Positions 1-6,056 of a stretch of 13,628 bases of DNA are shown piece by piece. The number at the start of each line of letters is the position of its first letter. Position 1 is the first letter of the stretch. Source of the DNA: an uncultured Collinsella sp. (lineage in GTDB: Bacteria > Actinomycetota > Coriobacteriia > Coriobacteriales > Coriobacteriaceae); the NCBI GenBank assembly GCA_902478875.1, contig CABSMZ010000033.1, forward strand, positions 1-13,628. The letters run 5' to 3'. Under the pieces are notes generated by a model. The model was given only the letters and a program-made list of their open reading frames with translations. It did no database searches and was not told the DNA's origin. The position numbers and the translations under genes were made by a program.

Positions 1-48
1 CGCTGCACATTGCAGGCATACCAAACGCTGACGTATCCGTGACATAGC

Positions 49-73
49 CATTGGGGACGTTCTTAAATGACTA
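49..73. repeat. Short dispersed repeat, copy 1 (REP-like unit)
   Basis: This 25-nt stretch begins CATTGGGGACGTTC and ends AAATGACTA. It is identical base for base to 12173-12197 and matches 8567-8591 at 22 of 25 positions. It lies 8 nt beyond the stop codon (82-84) of the leftward deacetylase-like gene, the same 3'-flanking position as the other two copies. Bases 1-48 hold no gene or signal that I can recognise. Confidence 0.8.
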
Positions 74-81
74 CCCAATAA

Positions 82-1488
82 CTACTCTGTGGTGTCATTG
101 TCCTCGGCAAGTTGGGGGAGCACGGCGTCCTTGGGCATGGTGACCTTCGTCAGCGAGGTGAGCTTTTTGCTCAGCGACGTGTCCGTCTTGACCAGGTCGC
201 TGAGCGTCACGATCTTGTAGCCGTCGGCAATGAGGCCGTCGATAATCTGCGGCAGCGCCTCGAGCGTCTGCTCGGCGCATTCGTCTCTATCGGCGAGCAG
301 CACGATATTGCCCGGCGTCACCGAATCGAGCACCGTCGAGACCTGCTCGTCGGCACCGTTGAGCAGCCAGTCGCCCGAGTCAATATTCCACGAGACCACG
401 GCGGAGACCAGGTCCATCGCATCAATCCAGTTTTGTTCGTCAAAGGCAGCGTAGGGAGCACGCAGCAGCATCGTCTTCACGCCGGTCGCCGACTTAATCG
501 CATCGGTGCCTTTCGTGATCTGTTCGCGTACCGCCTCACGGTCCTGACCCTTGAGCGAATCGTCGCTGTAGCTGTTGGATCCGATCTCGCACCCGGCGTC
601 GACAATCGCCTTGGCCGTGGCAGGCGAGGCCTCGGCCGCATCGCCCGAAAGGAAGAACGTCGCGGTGACGCCCTTTTCCTTGAGCACCTGCAAGATCTGT
701 TTGGTGGCGCCGCTCGGACCCTCGTCAAACGTCAGTGCCACGTACTTTTTGTTGCCCTTGGGCGCCACGCTGGCGCACGCAACAACGCAATCGGTGGCGG
801 GCACAACCTCGCCGCGGTCTTGCGTCTTGCCTGACTGCTCACCAACCCACACCTCGGATCGGCCCTGGACACCCCATGTCTGCACATACTCGATAGCGCC
901 CGTGCCCTCGACCTTGAGCTTGGGCTCGATAACCGTAGCCTGAACCTCGTGCTTCTCGTAAGTGTTACGGCCATCCTTGACCGTCACCTTCTCGCCGCCC
1001 TCGAGTTCGCGGCTATCCCATTTGCCCTGCTTCACGCGCTTGCCGTCGACCTTCACCGACAGCTTTTCGCCCCCATGGCGCTTGAGCACGCTGTCATCGA
1101 CGGCCAGCAGGTCGCCTGCGTCGTAGGTGTCAGTCAACTCCTGGTCGTCGATGAGATTCTGCAGCGTAGAGCCCACACGCACCGCGGTCTTCTGGCCGTT
1201 GAGCTCCACGTCCACACTGCGGTTGACGTAGCCCACGACGGCAGCGATAAACAGCACGAGCGCGCAACCCACGGCGATGAGCGCGTAGGGCAGGCGAGAC
1301 GAACGACGGGGCGTACGGCTGTTGCCGATGCGCGCACTGCGGTCGCTAAAGCCGCGGCTATGGTTGAGATACATCGCGCCGGGCTTACGGTGACGCTTGC
1401 GCTGACCGCTGGGCAGCTGCCCCAGGTCGCGGCGCGCCGTCGGACGCGCACCCGAACGCCCGTTTAAGTTGGATCCGTTTTGGCGCAT
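82..1488 (-). CDS. Membrane-anchored polysaccharide deacetylase-like (NodB fold) protein, probably catalytically degenerate
   Basis: 468 aa. Residues 1-66 are very basic and probably cytoplasmic, residues 68-88 form one hydrophobic helix (type II anchor), and the rest should lie outside the membrane. Residues ~90-230 are a beta-rich linker that faintly recalls DUF348/ubiquitin-like wall-protein modules. Residues ~248-435 read as a NodB domain: TFDEGPS (253-259), LLRAPYAAF, DSGDW (370-374) and a final LSDLV helix. The usual metal ligands are not there. The canonical TFDDGP has become TFDEGP, the HxxxH motif is replaced by SNSYSDDS (304-311), RPPYG has become RAPYA, and the C-terminal LLHD-type His is LLAD (397-400). 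By family knowledge this predicts loss of Zn-dependent deacetylation, leaving a possible sugar-binding or structural role (inference). The start is supported by GGGGGAGGG just upstream of the ATG. The gene follows the PRC-barrel gene, separated by a hairpin. Confidence 0.85.
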   Translation of the reverse strand: MRQNGSNLNGRSGARPTARRDLGQLPSGQRKRHRKPGAMYLNHSRGFSDRSARIGNSRTPRRSSRLPYALIAVGCALVLFIAAVVGYVNRSVDVELNGQKTAVRVGSTLQNLIDDQELTDTYDAGDLLAVDDSVLKRHGGEKLSVKVDGKRVKQGKWDSRELEGGEKVTVKDGRNTYEKHEVQATVIEPKLKVEGTGAIEYVQTWGVQGRSEVWVGEQSGKTQDRGEVVPATDCVVACASVAPKGNKKYVALTFDEGPSGATKQILQVLKEKGVTATFFLSGDAAEASPATAKAIVDAGCEIGSNSYSDDSLKGQDREAVREQITKGTDAIKSATGVKTMLLRAPYAAFDEQNWIDAMDLVSAVVSWNIDSGDWLLNGADEQVSTVLDSVTPGNIVLLADRDECAEQTLEALPQIIDGLIADGYKIVTLSDLVKTDTSLSKKLTSLTKVTMPKDAVLPQLAEDNDTTE

Positions 1489-1509
1489 GTGCCCTCCCCC
1501 ATAAACACA

Positions 1510-1539
1510 GCAAGCCGGAGCAACAGGTCTCCGGCTTGC
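1510..1539 (-). terminator. Intergenic hairpin (terminator or attenuator) between PRC-barrel and deacetylase-like genes
   Basis: An 11-bp perfect stem, GCAAGCCGGAG (1510-1520) with CTCCGGCTTGC (1529-1539), closes an 8-nt loop. Read leftward it is followed by TGTGTTTAT, a modest U-rich run. It starts 21 nt past the PRC-barrel stop and ends about 10 nt before the ribosome-binding site of the next gene, leaving no room for a promoter between hairpin and RBS. It therefore probably tunes read-through within the operon rather than ending it (inference). Confidence 0.65.
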
Positions 1540-1560
1540 CTCCCATCATTTGGTACGTCG

Positions 1561-2316
1561 CTATTTTGTAGCTTTTGACGAGCCTCCGCTCGCCTTTTGG
1601 TATTCGTCCTTAAAGGCCTTGAACATGCCGCGCGTCTTGCCGAGCTGCTTGCCCAGTGCGCGACTGCCCTTGTCCACGGCAACCGATCCCTTGTCGTCGA
1701 GCACCTTGGCACCCTTTTTGACCTTGTCGCCCACCACGACGCTGGCCTCGGCGGCCTTGGCAGCCGCACCGCCCGAATACCCGAGCGACTTGACCTCGTC
1801 CGAAACAATCATCGCGCCGTCCGCATAGCCGCGCAGCATCGTCGGCGGCACCTGCGTGTCACCAACCAAAACACTCGAAGCAGCACCGGCGGTCACATAG
1901 AATGCCTGCACGATGCCCGAGCGTGGCTTGAACTCAACGTCCGAGCAATAGCCCACGACGTCGCCTGATTCCGTGCGCACGTCCATACCGACCCAGATGA
2001 TGCAATCGTCCAGGTTGATGTCGAGGCGCTTGGCAGCGGCGGCATCGTACGTGTCCTTGACGTCATCGACCGCAATGGCGCCCTCGTAGACACCAATGGC
2101 GTCGAGCGCTACGAATCGGTCGGGGCGCTCGATCATGCCCGCGATATCAGACTGGCGGACCATAAAGCCGACCACGCGCGTACCGCCCGGGGTAAAGACC
2201 GGAAAGTGAATCTTTCCGAGCTTTTTAGGGCTGCGCGGCGTGCCGTCCTTTTTGATGCGCTTGTCCTCGGTAGGCTTGCGATAGATCTTGGCGCCGACAA
2301 AATCCCCGGCGCGCAT
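1561..2316 (-). CDS. PRC-barrel domain-containing protein
   Basis: 251 aa, no signal peptide or membrane segment. Two similar beta-rich modules can be read. The first is at about residues 1-85 (GAKIYRKP, GKIHFPVFTPGG, RVVGFMVRQ). The second is at about 88-165 (KRLDINLDDCIIWVGMDVRTESGDVVGYCSDVEF style), where the 'G-x-x-VG-x-hxDhxF' pattern is typical of PRC barrels. Residues ~175-251 form a Lys/Ala-rich tail with net positive charge. PRC barrels bind RNA-processing factors (RimM), photosynthetic reaction centres or other partners; the role here is unknown. The start ATG (2316-2314) overlaps the stop of the YtxH gene as TAATG, so translation is probably coupled. A protein pairing with a YtxH-type membrane protein suggests an envelope or stress function (inference). 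Confidence 0.8.
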   Translation of the reverse strand: MRAGDFVGAKIYRKPTEDKRIKKDGTPRSPKKLGKIHFPVFTPGGTRVVGFMVRQSDIAGMIERPDRFVALDAIGVYEGAIAVDDVKDTYDAAAAKRLDINLDDCIIWVGMDVRTESGDVVGYCSDVEFKPRSGIVQAFYVTAGAASSVLVGDTQVPPTMLRGYADGAMIVSDEVKSLGYSGGAAAKAAEASVVVGDKVKKGAKVLDDKGSVAVDKGSRALGKQLGKTRGMFKAFKDEYQKASGGSSKATK

Positions 2317-2705
2317 TATGCCTCGGTCGAGGGCTCCGCAGCCTCGGTATCAGCCTCGACGGCGTTCTCGACCACGACGTCGGCGGCGGGCGTCACGTTG
2401 CCACCCGAGATGGCATCGTTGAGCTGCTCGCGCAGCTGGTCCATGCGCTCGCGGGCCAGATCGACCTTGGCGCGCAGGTCATCGGTCTTGGCGTCGACCA
2501 TCGGGCCAAAGTCATTCACCGCAGCACGGGCCTCCTCGGCGCTGTGCTCGTAGGTGTCGCGCATATTGTCCCAGGCGTCGTTGGCGATATCGGCAGCCAT
2601 GGCGCGGGTCTCGGCGCCCGAGCGCGGGGCCAGAGCAACGCCGACAATAGCGCCGGCAGCGGCACCAAAAAGTGCGCCGGAGACAAAGCTGAAAGTCTTA
2701 CCCAT
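2316..2705 (-). CDS. YtxH-type small membrane protein
   Basis: 129 aa from the chosen start MGKTFSF. An N-terminal glycine/alanine-rich hydrophobic helix (about residues 5-27, ending in the hallmark LAPRSGAETR) is followed by an amphipathic, charged, probably helical region (~30-100) and an acidic tail rich in Ala, Glu and Val. This is the layout of YtxH/general-stress-type proteins, whose biochemical role is unknown. The frame stays open upstream to 2777, but AGGAGAGG (2720-2713) sits 7 nt before the ATG at 2705, and the extra residues (MMRCGYNGQHSN...) look non-coding. A second ATG two codons upstream (2711) is possible but too close to the RBS. The stop overlaps the start of the PRC-barrel gene. 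A TATAAT box and a small hairpin lie upstream. Confidence 0.82.
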   Translation of the reverse strand: MGKTFSFVSGALFGAAAGAIVGVALAPRSGAETRAMAADIANDAWDNMRDTYEHSAEEARAAVNDFGPMVDAKTDDLRAKVDLARERMDQLREQLNDAISGGNVTPAADVVVENAVEADTEAAEPSTEA

Positions 2706-2722
2706 GATCATTCCTCTCCTGC

Positions 2723-2762
2723 GGGCACGTCGGTGCCCACCGTTTGAATGCTGTCCATTATA
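2723..2762 (-). promoter_or_regulatory. Candidate -10 box and leader hairpin of the YtxH/PRC-barrel genes
   Basis: On the minus strand a perfect TATAAT occupies 2762-2757, placing transcription start roughly 45 nt before the YtxH start codon. I find no good -35 hexamer at the expected spacing. In the predicted leader, GGGCAC (2723-2728) pairs with GTGCCC (2733-2738) around a 4-nt loop, ending just upstream of the AGGAGAGG ribosome-binding site, so it could influence translation (inference). Confidence 0.5.
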
Positions 2763-2841
2763 CCCGCAGCGCATCACTTGCCGCTCCGCTCATCTGCGTA
2801 CGGCAAAGGCGCAGGTACGTGATGGTGATAAACGCGTAGGC

Positions 2842-3675
2842 CTACTCCTGAGGCATAGCCGGCATGGTCACCGTGGCACCCGGGTCCTCGCCGGCGCCGT
2901 CCACGAGCGGCAGACCGCCCTCATGCGCAGGTCCTGCCGGAACCGTCGCCGCACCGCCAAAGACGGCAGCGGAGGCCTCGTGGTTCTCGGCAACCGCGCC
3001 CTCGGTATCAATCGCCACCTGGGGCTCGTCGTCAAAGTTGGGGACGCCCTGGGGCTCGGTGGGAACGGGCTCGGCGGTCGCATCGGCAACGGGCTCGGCG
3101 TCAACCGGCACATCGCCCTCGTCAGAGCCCTCGTCCTCGGCAGCATCTTCGCCGTTCGCAGCGGCGACGGCCTCGTGAGGATCCTTGCCCTCGGCCTCGG
3201 CGCGCATGCCCAGCACCAGGTTGCGCAGGCCCGCGACCGTGCCTTCCACGTCGGGGGCAGGCTGGTCGGCGTGCAGGTACGCCCAGTCCATCATAAAGGT
3301 GGCCGAAGACAGCGCACCGATGGCCAGCGCGTCGTCGGGGCACGAAAGCTCAACCTCAAAAACGCGCTCGTCGTGCTCGCTTACGCGCGTGCGGCCGCAC
3401 GAGATGCTACCGGCAAGACCGGTCTCGTTCATGAGCTCGACCGTCACATGCTCAAGCAGATGGCAAAGCTCGGTCTGGCCCATGCAGTCCTGGAACTCGC
3501 GACCGGAATCACCCAGGCACAGGTGCTTGGCAATCGCCGGCACCAGGTAATACACGCGCGCCGTAGCCTCGATATCCTCCGAGGTCATGAGCGGCATGCC
3601 GGGGTTCACCAGCACGTGCGCGCAGATCTTGTCCTCGCTGACGGTGACCTTAAGGATGTTGAACAGGCCTGCCAT
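2842..3675 (-). CDS. Solo cyanophycin-synthetase N-domain-like protein with HxxEH motif and acidic tail
   Basis: 277 aa, soluble. Residues ~40-130 resemble, from memory, the N-terminal domain of cyanophycin synthetase CphA: LVPAIAKHLC (44-53), an F-x-x-C-M-G-Q-T stretch, then HLLEHVTVEL (72-81), GRTR (94-97) and a V-F-E-V-E-L strand. In cyanobacterial CphA the equivalent run is GHIVEHVALEL followed by GRTR. HLLEH fits the HxxEH inverted-zinc motif, described for a cryptic endo-cyanophycinase activity of some CphA N domains. No ATP-grasp or Mur-ligase domain follows. Instead, residues 165-277 are a low-complexity Ala/Pro/Glu/Asp/Gly tail with no Lys or Arg, probably disordered. The start is supported by GGGGAG a few nt upstream of the ATG. 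It lies 24 nt downstream of the CNNM-type gene, so the two are probably co-transcribed. Substrate and activity are unknown; the coding call is sure, the homology moderately so. Confidence 0.75.
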   Translation of the reverse strand: MAGLFNILKVTVSEDKICAHVLVNPGMPLMTSEDIEATARVYYLVPAIAKHLCLGDSGREFQDCMGQTELCHLLEHVTVELMNETGLAGSISCGRTRVSEHDERVFEVELSCPDDALAIGALSSATFMMDWAYLHADQPAPDVEGTVAGLRNLVLGMRAEAEGKDPHEAVAAANGEDAAEDEGSDEGDVPVDAEPVADATAEPVPTEPQGVPNFDDEPQVAIDTEGAVAENHEASAAVFGGAATVPAGPAHEGGLPLVDGAGEDPGATVTMPAMPQE

Positions 3676-3699
3676 AACTCTCCCCTACTCTTCCTTGTC

Positions 3700-5073
3700 C
3701 TACTCGTCGCCGTCGTGCGGATTCGCGGAACCCGCACCCGACGTCGTCGGCTCGTCTACCGAAGACTCGGAATCCTTTTTATCGGTTTCGGCCGGAGCAA
3801 TCACGCGAATGAGCGAGATGCGCTGGCCACGCATCGACTGCACTTTAAACTTGTACCCCGCAACCTCAAACACCTCTCCGATGTCGGGCACCGAGTCGCA
3901 AAGCTCCAAAATCCAGCCGGCGATGGTCTCATAATCATCGCTTTCCTCAAGCGGCCAACCAAGCTCAATCGCGTCATCGCACGAAAAACGCCCATCAACG
4001 AGCCACTCGCGGCGCGAAAGGCGCGTGAGATACTTGTTGTCGGGGTCGAACTCGTCCTCGATCTCGCCGACGATCTCCTCGACGATGTCCTCGATGGTGA
4101 TGATGCCGGCCGTGCCGCCGTACTCGTCCACAACCACCACGATCTGGTCGTGCGAGGTCTGCATCTCGGACAGCAGCGGCAGGATATCCTTGGTGTCGGG
4201 CACAAAGGTGGCGTCGCGCAAAAAACCGGCGATGGGCTGGTCACCCTTGCCGTCGAGCGCGGGTTGGATCAGGTCCTTGATGTGCGCAATGCCGGCGACG
4301 TTGTCGGGATCCTCGTGATAGACGGGGATGCGGCTGAAGCCGGTCTGGCGCATGGTGGACAGCACGTCGGCGACCGTCTCGTCGTCCTCGCACATGGTGG
4401 TGTCCACGCGCGGCACCATGACCTCGCGGGCAACGGTGTCGCCCAGGTCGAAGATCTCGTGGATCATGCGCTTTTCCTCGTCGAGCAGGTCGTCCTGCTC
4501 CGAGACCATGTACTTGATCTCTTCTTCCGAGACGTTCTGGCGGTCGTCGGCACTCTTGATGCGCAGGATACGGGCCAGGCCATCGGAGCAAGCACCAGTT
4601 AGCCACACGAGCGGACGGGCGATCTTTTGGAAAAACGACAACGGCCCCACAACCTGCTTGGACACGCCTTCGGCGTTGGCCAGGCCGATGCGCTTGGGGA
4701 CGAGCTCGCCGATCACGATGGACACGAAGGCGACCGCGACGGTGATGATGACCGGCGCCAGGCCGCGTGCGATGGCGGAGAGCGGCGCGATGCCAAAGCT
4801 CATGAGCCACGTGGCGAGCGGGTCGGACAGCCTCGTCGAGGCGACGGCGGACGAGGCGAAGCCCACGAGCGTGATGGCGACCTGGATGGTGGCGAGCAGC
4901 TGGTCGGAGTCGGCAGCCAGCTTAATGGCACGCTCGGCGCGCTTGTCGCCTTCCTCGGCCTCGTGCTCCAGCACGGCGCGCTTGGCCGTGGTGAGCGCCA
5001 TCTCGGACATAGAGAAGTAGCCGTTGATGAGGGTCAAAACGAGGGTGGTGATAAGGGAGATGGTTATGTCCAT
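3700..5073 (-). CDS. CNNM/CorC (HlyC)-family membrane protein with CBS pair
   Basis: 457 aa. Residues 1-~170 form the DUF21/CNNM transmembrane domain: a first helix with the typical NGYFSMSEMAL, further helices near 62-80 and 105-125, and the signature GELVPKRIG (122-130). A CBS-domain pair covers ~215-335 (REVMVPRVD, GFSRIPVY, GIAHIKDL, then VDEYGGTAGIIT at 315-326). A CorC_HlyC domain covers ~350-425 (WLVDGRFSCDD, YETIAGWIL). A Ser/Asp-rich tail ends the protein. Family members are implicated in Mg2+ or other divalent-cation transport or its regulation; the 'hemolysin' label is historical. The frame is open 80 codons further upstream, but those residues do not look like this family, and the TM domain starts at MDITISLIT. 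The RBS is weak: GGAGG lies 15 nt upstream with only GAGAA closer. The gene follows the hemolysin III-type gene by 113 nt with no clear terminator. Confidence 0.88.
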   Translation of the reverse strand: MDITISLITTLVLTLINGYFSMSEMALTTAKRAVLEHEAEEGDKRAERAIKLAADSDQLLATIQVAITLVGFASSAVASTRLSDPLATWLMSFGIAPLSAIARGLAPVIITVAVAFVSIVIGELVPKRIGLANAEGVSKQVVGPLSFFQKIARPLVWLTGACSDGLARILRIKSADDRQNVSEEEIKYMVSEQDDLLDEEKRMIHEIFDLGDTVAREVMVPRVDTTMCEDDETVADVLSTMRQTGFSRIPVYHEDPDNVAGIAHIKDLIQPALDGKGDQPIAGFLRDATFVPDTKDILPLLSEMQTSHDQIVVVVDEYGGTAGIITIEDIVEEIVGEIEDEFDPDNKYLTRLSRREWLVDGRFSCDDAIELGWPLEESDDYETIAGWILELCDSVPDIGEVFEVAGYKFKVQSMRGQRISLIRVIAPAETDKKDSESSVDEPTTSGAGSANPHDGDE

Positions 5074-5186
5074 CGGGAGTTTCTCGAACCTCCAAGATTC
5101 GGGACGTCGGATTAAAACGTTGATGGCGGATAGGGCAGTTGCGCCCGGCGGCCGCTTGGATGGGCCCGCGGGCACAGGCGCGATCG

Positions 5187-5870
5187 CTAGATTACGAAGA
5201 GAATCACCGCCATGAACTGGAAGATGCTGCCGGCGAGTACCCACAGGTGAAACACGCTGTGAAGATAGCGCACGTTTTTGGCGATATAGAACGGCACGCC
5301 CGCGGTGTAGCACACGCCGCCGACGGCGAGCAGGGCAAGTGCCACGGGGTTGAGCAGCGCCACAAGTTCAGGCAGCTTAAAGACAACGAGCCAGCCCATC
5401 AGCAGATAGACCAGGCCGCTTACCCAATGCGGCTGGCGCTCGCGCAGGAAGCACTCGAGGGCGATGCCGATGATGGCGATGGCCCATACGGCAAAGAACA
5501 GCACAGCGCCGCCGTCGTTTGCGAGCGTGATGAGGCAAAACGGCGTATAGCTGCCGGCTATGAGCAGGTAGATGCAGCTGTGATCGATGATGCGAAACAC
5601 GCGCTTGGCGCGCGCGGGCTGAATCGCGTGGTAGAGCGTGGAGGCTAGGTATTCGAGGATAATGCTGACGCCATAGACAATCGCCGCGGCCATGTGGGCC
5701 GGGCCTCCGCCGCGCAGGGCGGCGAATACGATCAGGAGCACCAGGCCCGCGATACCCAGCAGGCAGCCGACACCATGGGTGACGGAGTTCATGATCTCCT
5801 CACCCACCGTGTAGTGTGGAACGGCCGCGGTCTTGCGTCGCGGCTTAGAACTGTCGCTCGAATCGGACAT
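5187..5870 (-). CDS. trhA: Hemolysin III / TrhA family (PAQR-like) seven-helix membrane protein
   Basis: 227 aa with about seven hydrophobic helices and a short polar N terminus. Diagnostic motifs of the family are all present: GEEIMNSVTHGVG, STLYHA (84-89 counted from the upstream TTG), IDHSCIYLLIAGSYTPF and the closing HSVFHLWVLAGS. These supply the Ser, Asp and three His residues that bind metal in PAQR proteins. Bacterial members are linked to membrane-fluidity homeostasis and, in older literature, to haemolysis; haemolysis is not implied here. The ATG at 5870 is preferred over a TTG at 5888, because that TTG is part of the TTGGAGG that provides the ribosome-binding site (11-nt spacing). 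Downstream (5074-5186) is a GC-rich gap containing the palindrome GCCCGCGGGC but no convincing terminator. Confidence 0.88.
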   Translation of the reverse strand: MSDSSDSSKPRRKTAAVPHYTVGEEIMNSVTHGVGCLLGIAGLVLLIVFAALRGGGPAHMAAAIVYGVSIILEYLASTLYHAIQPARAKRVFRIIDHSCIYLLIAGSYTPFCLITLANDGGAVLFFAVWAIAIIGIALECFLRERQPHWVSGLVYLLMGWLVVFKLPELVALLNPVALALLAVGGVCYTAGVPFYIAKNVRYLHSVFHLWVLAGSIFQFMAVILFVI

Positions 5871-5905
5871 GCCGGTTACATCCTCCAACGTAAAGAGTTC
5901 TCAAC

Positions 5906-5934
5906 ACTATATCAAAGCGTCTGGGTACGTGCGA
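5906..5934 (-). promoter_or_regulatory. Weak candidate promoter for the TrhA-type gene
   Basis: Minus strand: TATAGT (5911-5906) is a good -10 box. The hexamer 17 nt upstream, TCGCAC (5934-5929), matches the -35 consensus poorly. The predicted leader would be about 30 nt. It lies back to back with the hydrolase promoter in the only divergent intergenic region of the window. Confidence 0.35.
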
Positions 5935-5978
5935 AATTTGCACCATACGCGACCCTTTGTTTACCCATTCTTTGCCTG

Positions 5979-6007
5979 TTGACGCATCAACGGCGAACGT
6001 CCATAAT
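5979..6007 (+). promoter_or_regulatory. Near-consensus housekeeping-type promoter for the alpha/beta hydrolase
   Basis: TTGACG (5979-5984) and CATAAT (6002-6007) are separated by exactly 17 nt, matching five of six consensus bases in each box. The predicted start lies near 6014, giving a leader of about 43 nt that contains the 6021-6038 palindrome and the AGGAG ribosome-binding site (6044-6048). Confidence 0.7.
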
Positions 6008-6020
6008 GCGCTTGCATTAA

Positions 6021-6038
6021 ATGTTGATGTATTAACAT
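6021..6038. promoter_or_regulatory. Operator-like 18-bp palindrome in the hydrolase leader
   Basis: The half-sites ATGTTgAT (6021-6028) and ATtAACAT (6031-6038) are separated by GT; 7 of 9 symmetric base pairs match. It starts about 7 nt after the predicted transcription start and is AT-rich within a GC-rich genome, as expected of a repressor site that blocks elongation or promoter clearance (inference). No regulator gene lies next to it. Confidence 0.45.
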
Positions 6039-6056
6039 CTTATAGGAGAATACCGC

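Noticed and set aside
2786..2818. Terminator after the CphA-N-like gene (CGTAC...GTACG)
   Set aside because: Only a 5-bp outer stem pairs well and there is no U-run.
2554..4602. A 682-codon open frame on the plus strand across three minus-strand genes
   Set aside because: It runs antisense through three separate recognisable genes and their gaps and has no domain signature; GC-rich third-position bias explains it.
5160..5176. GCCCGCGGGC palindrome as a terminator or operator
   Set aside because: A 10-bp GC-only palindrome without loop or U-run is expected by chance in such DNA.
3700..5870. Haemolysin toxin locus
   Set aside because: The two proteins belong to families historically called hemolysin III and hemolysin C, but their motifs are those of PAQR-like and CNNM/CorC membrane proteins; nothing supports a toxin role.
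5868..5888. TTG as start codon of the TrhA-type gene (and likewise 11365-11367 and 13616-13618 for two permeases)
   Set aside because: For TrhA and the ABC-2 permease the TTG is part of the purine-rich RBS itself (TTGGAGG, TTGGAAGGAG), with an ATG at workable spacing downstream; for the FtsX permease the TTG sits within the final codons of the ATPase and an ATG follows five codons later.
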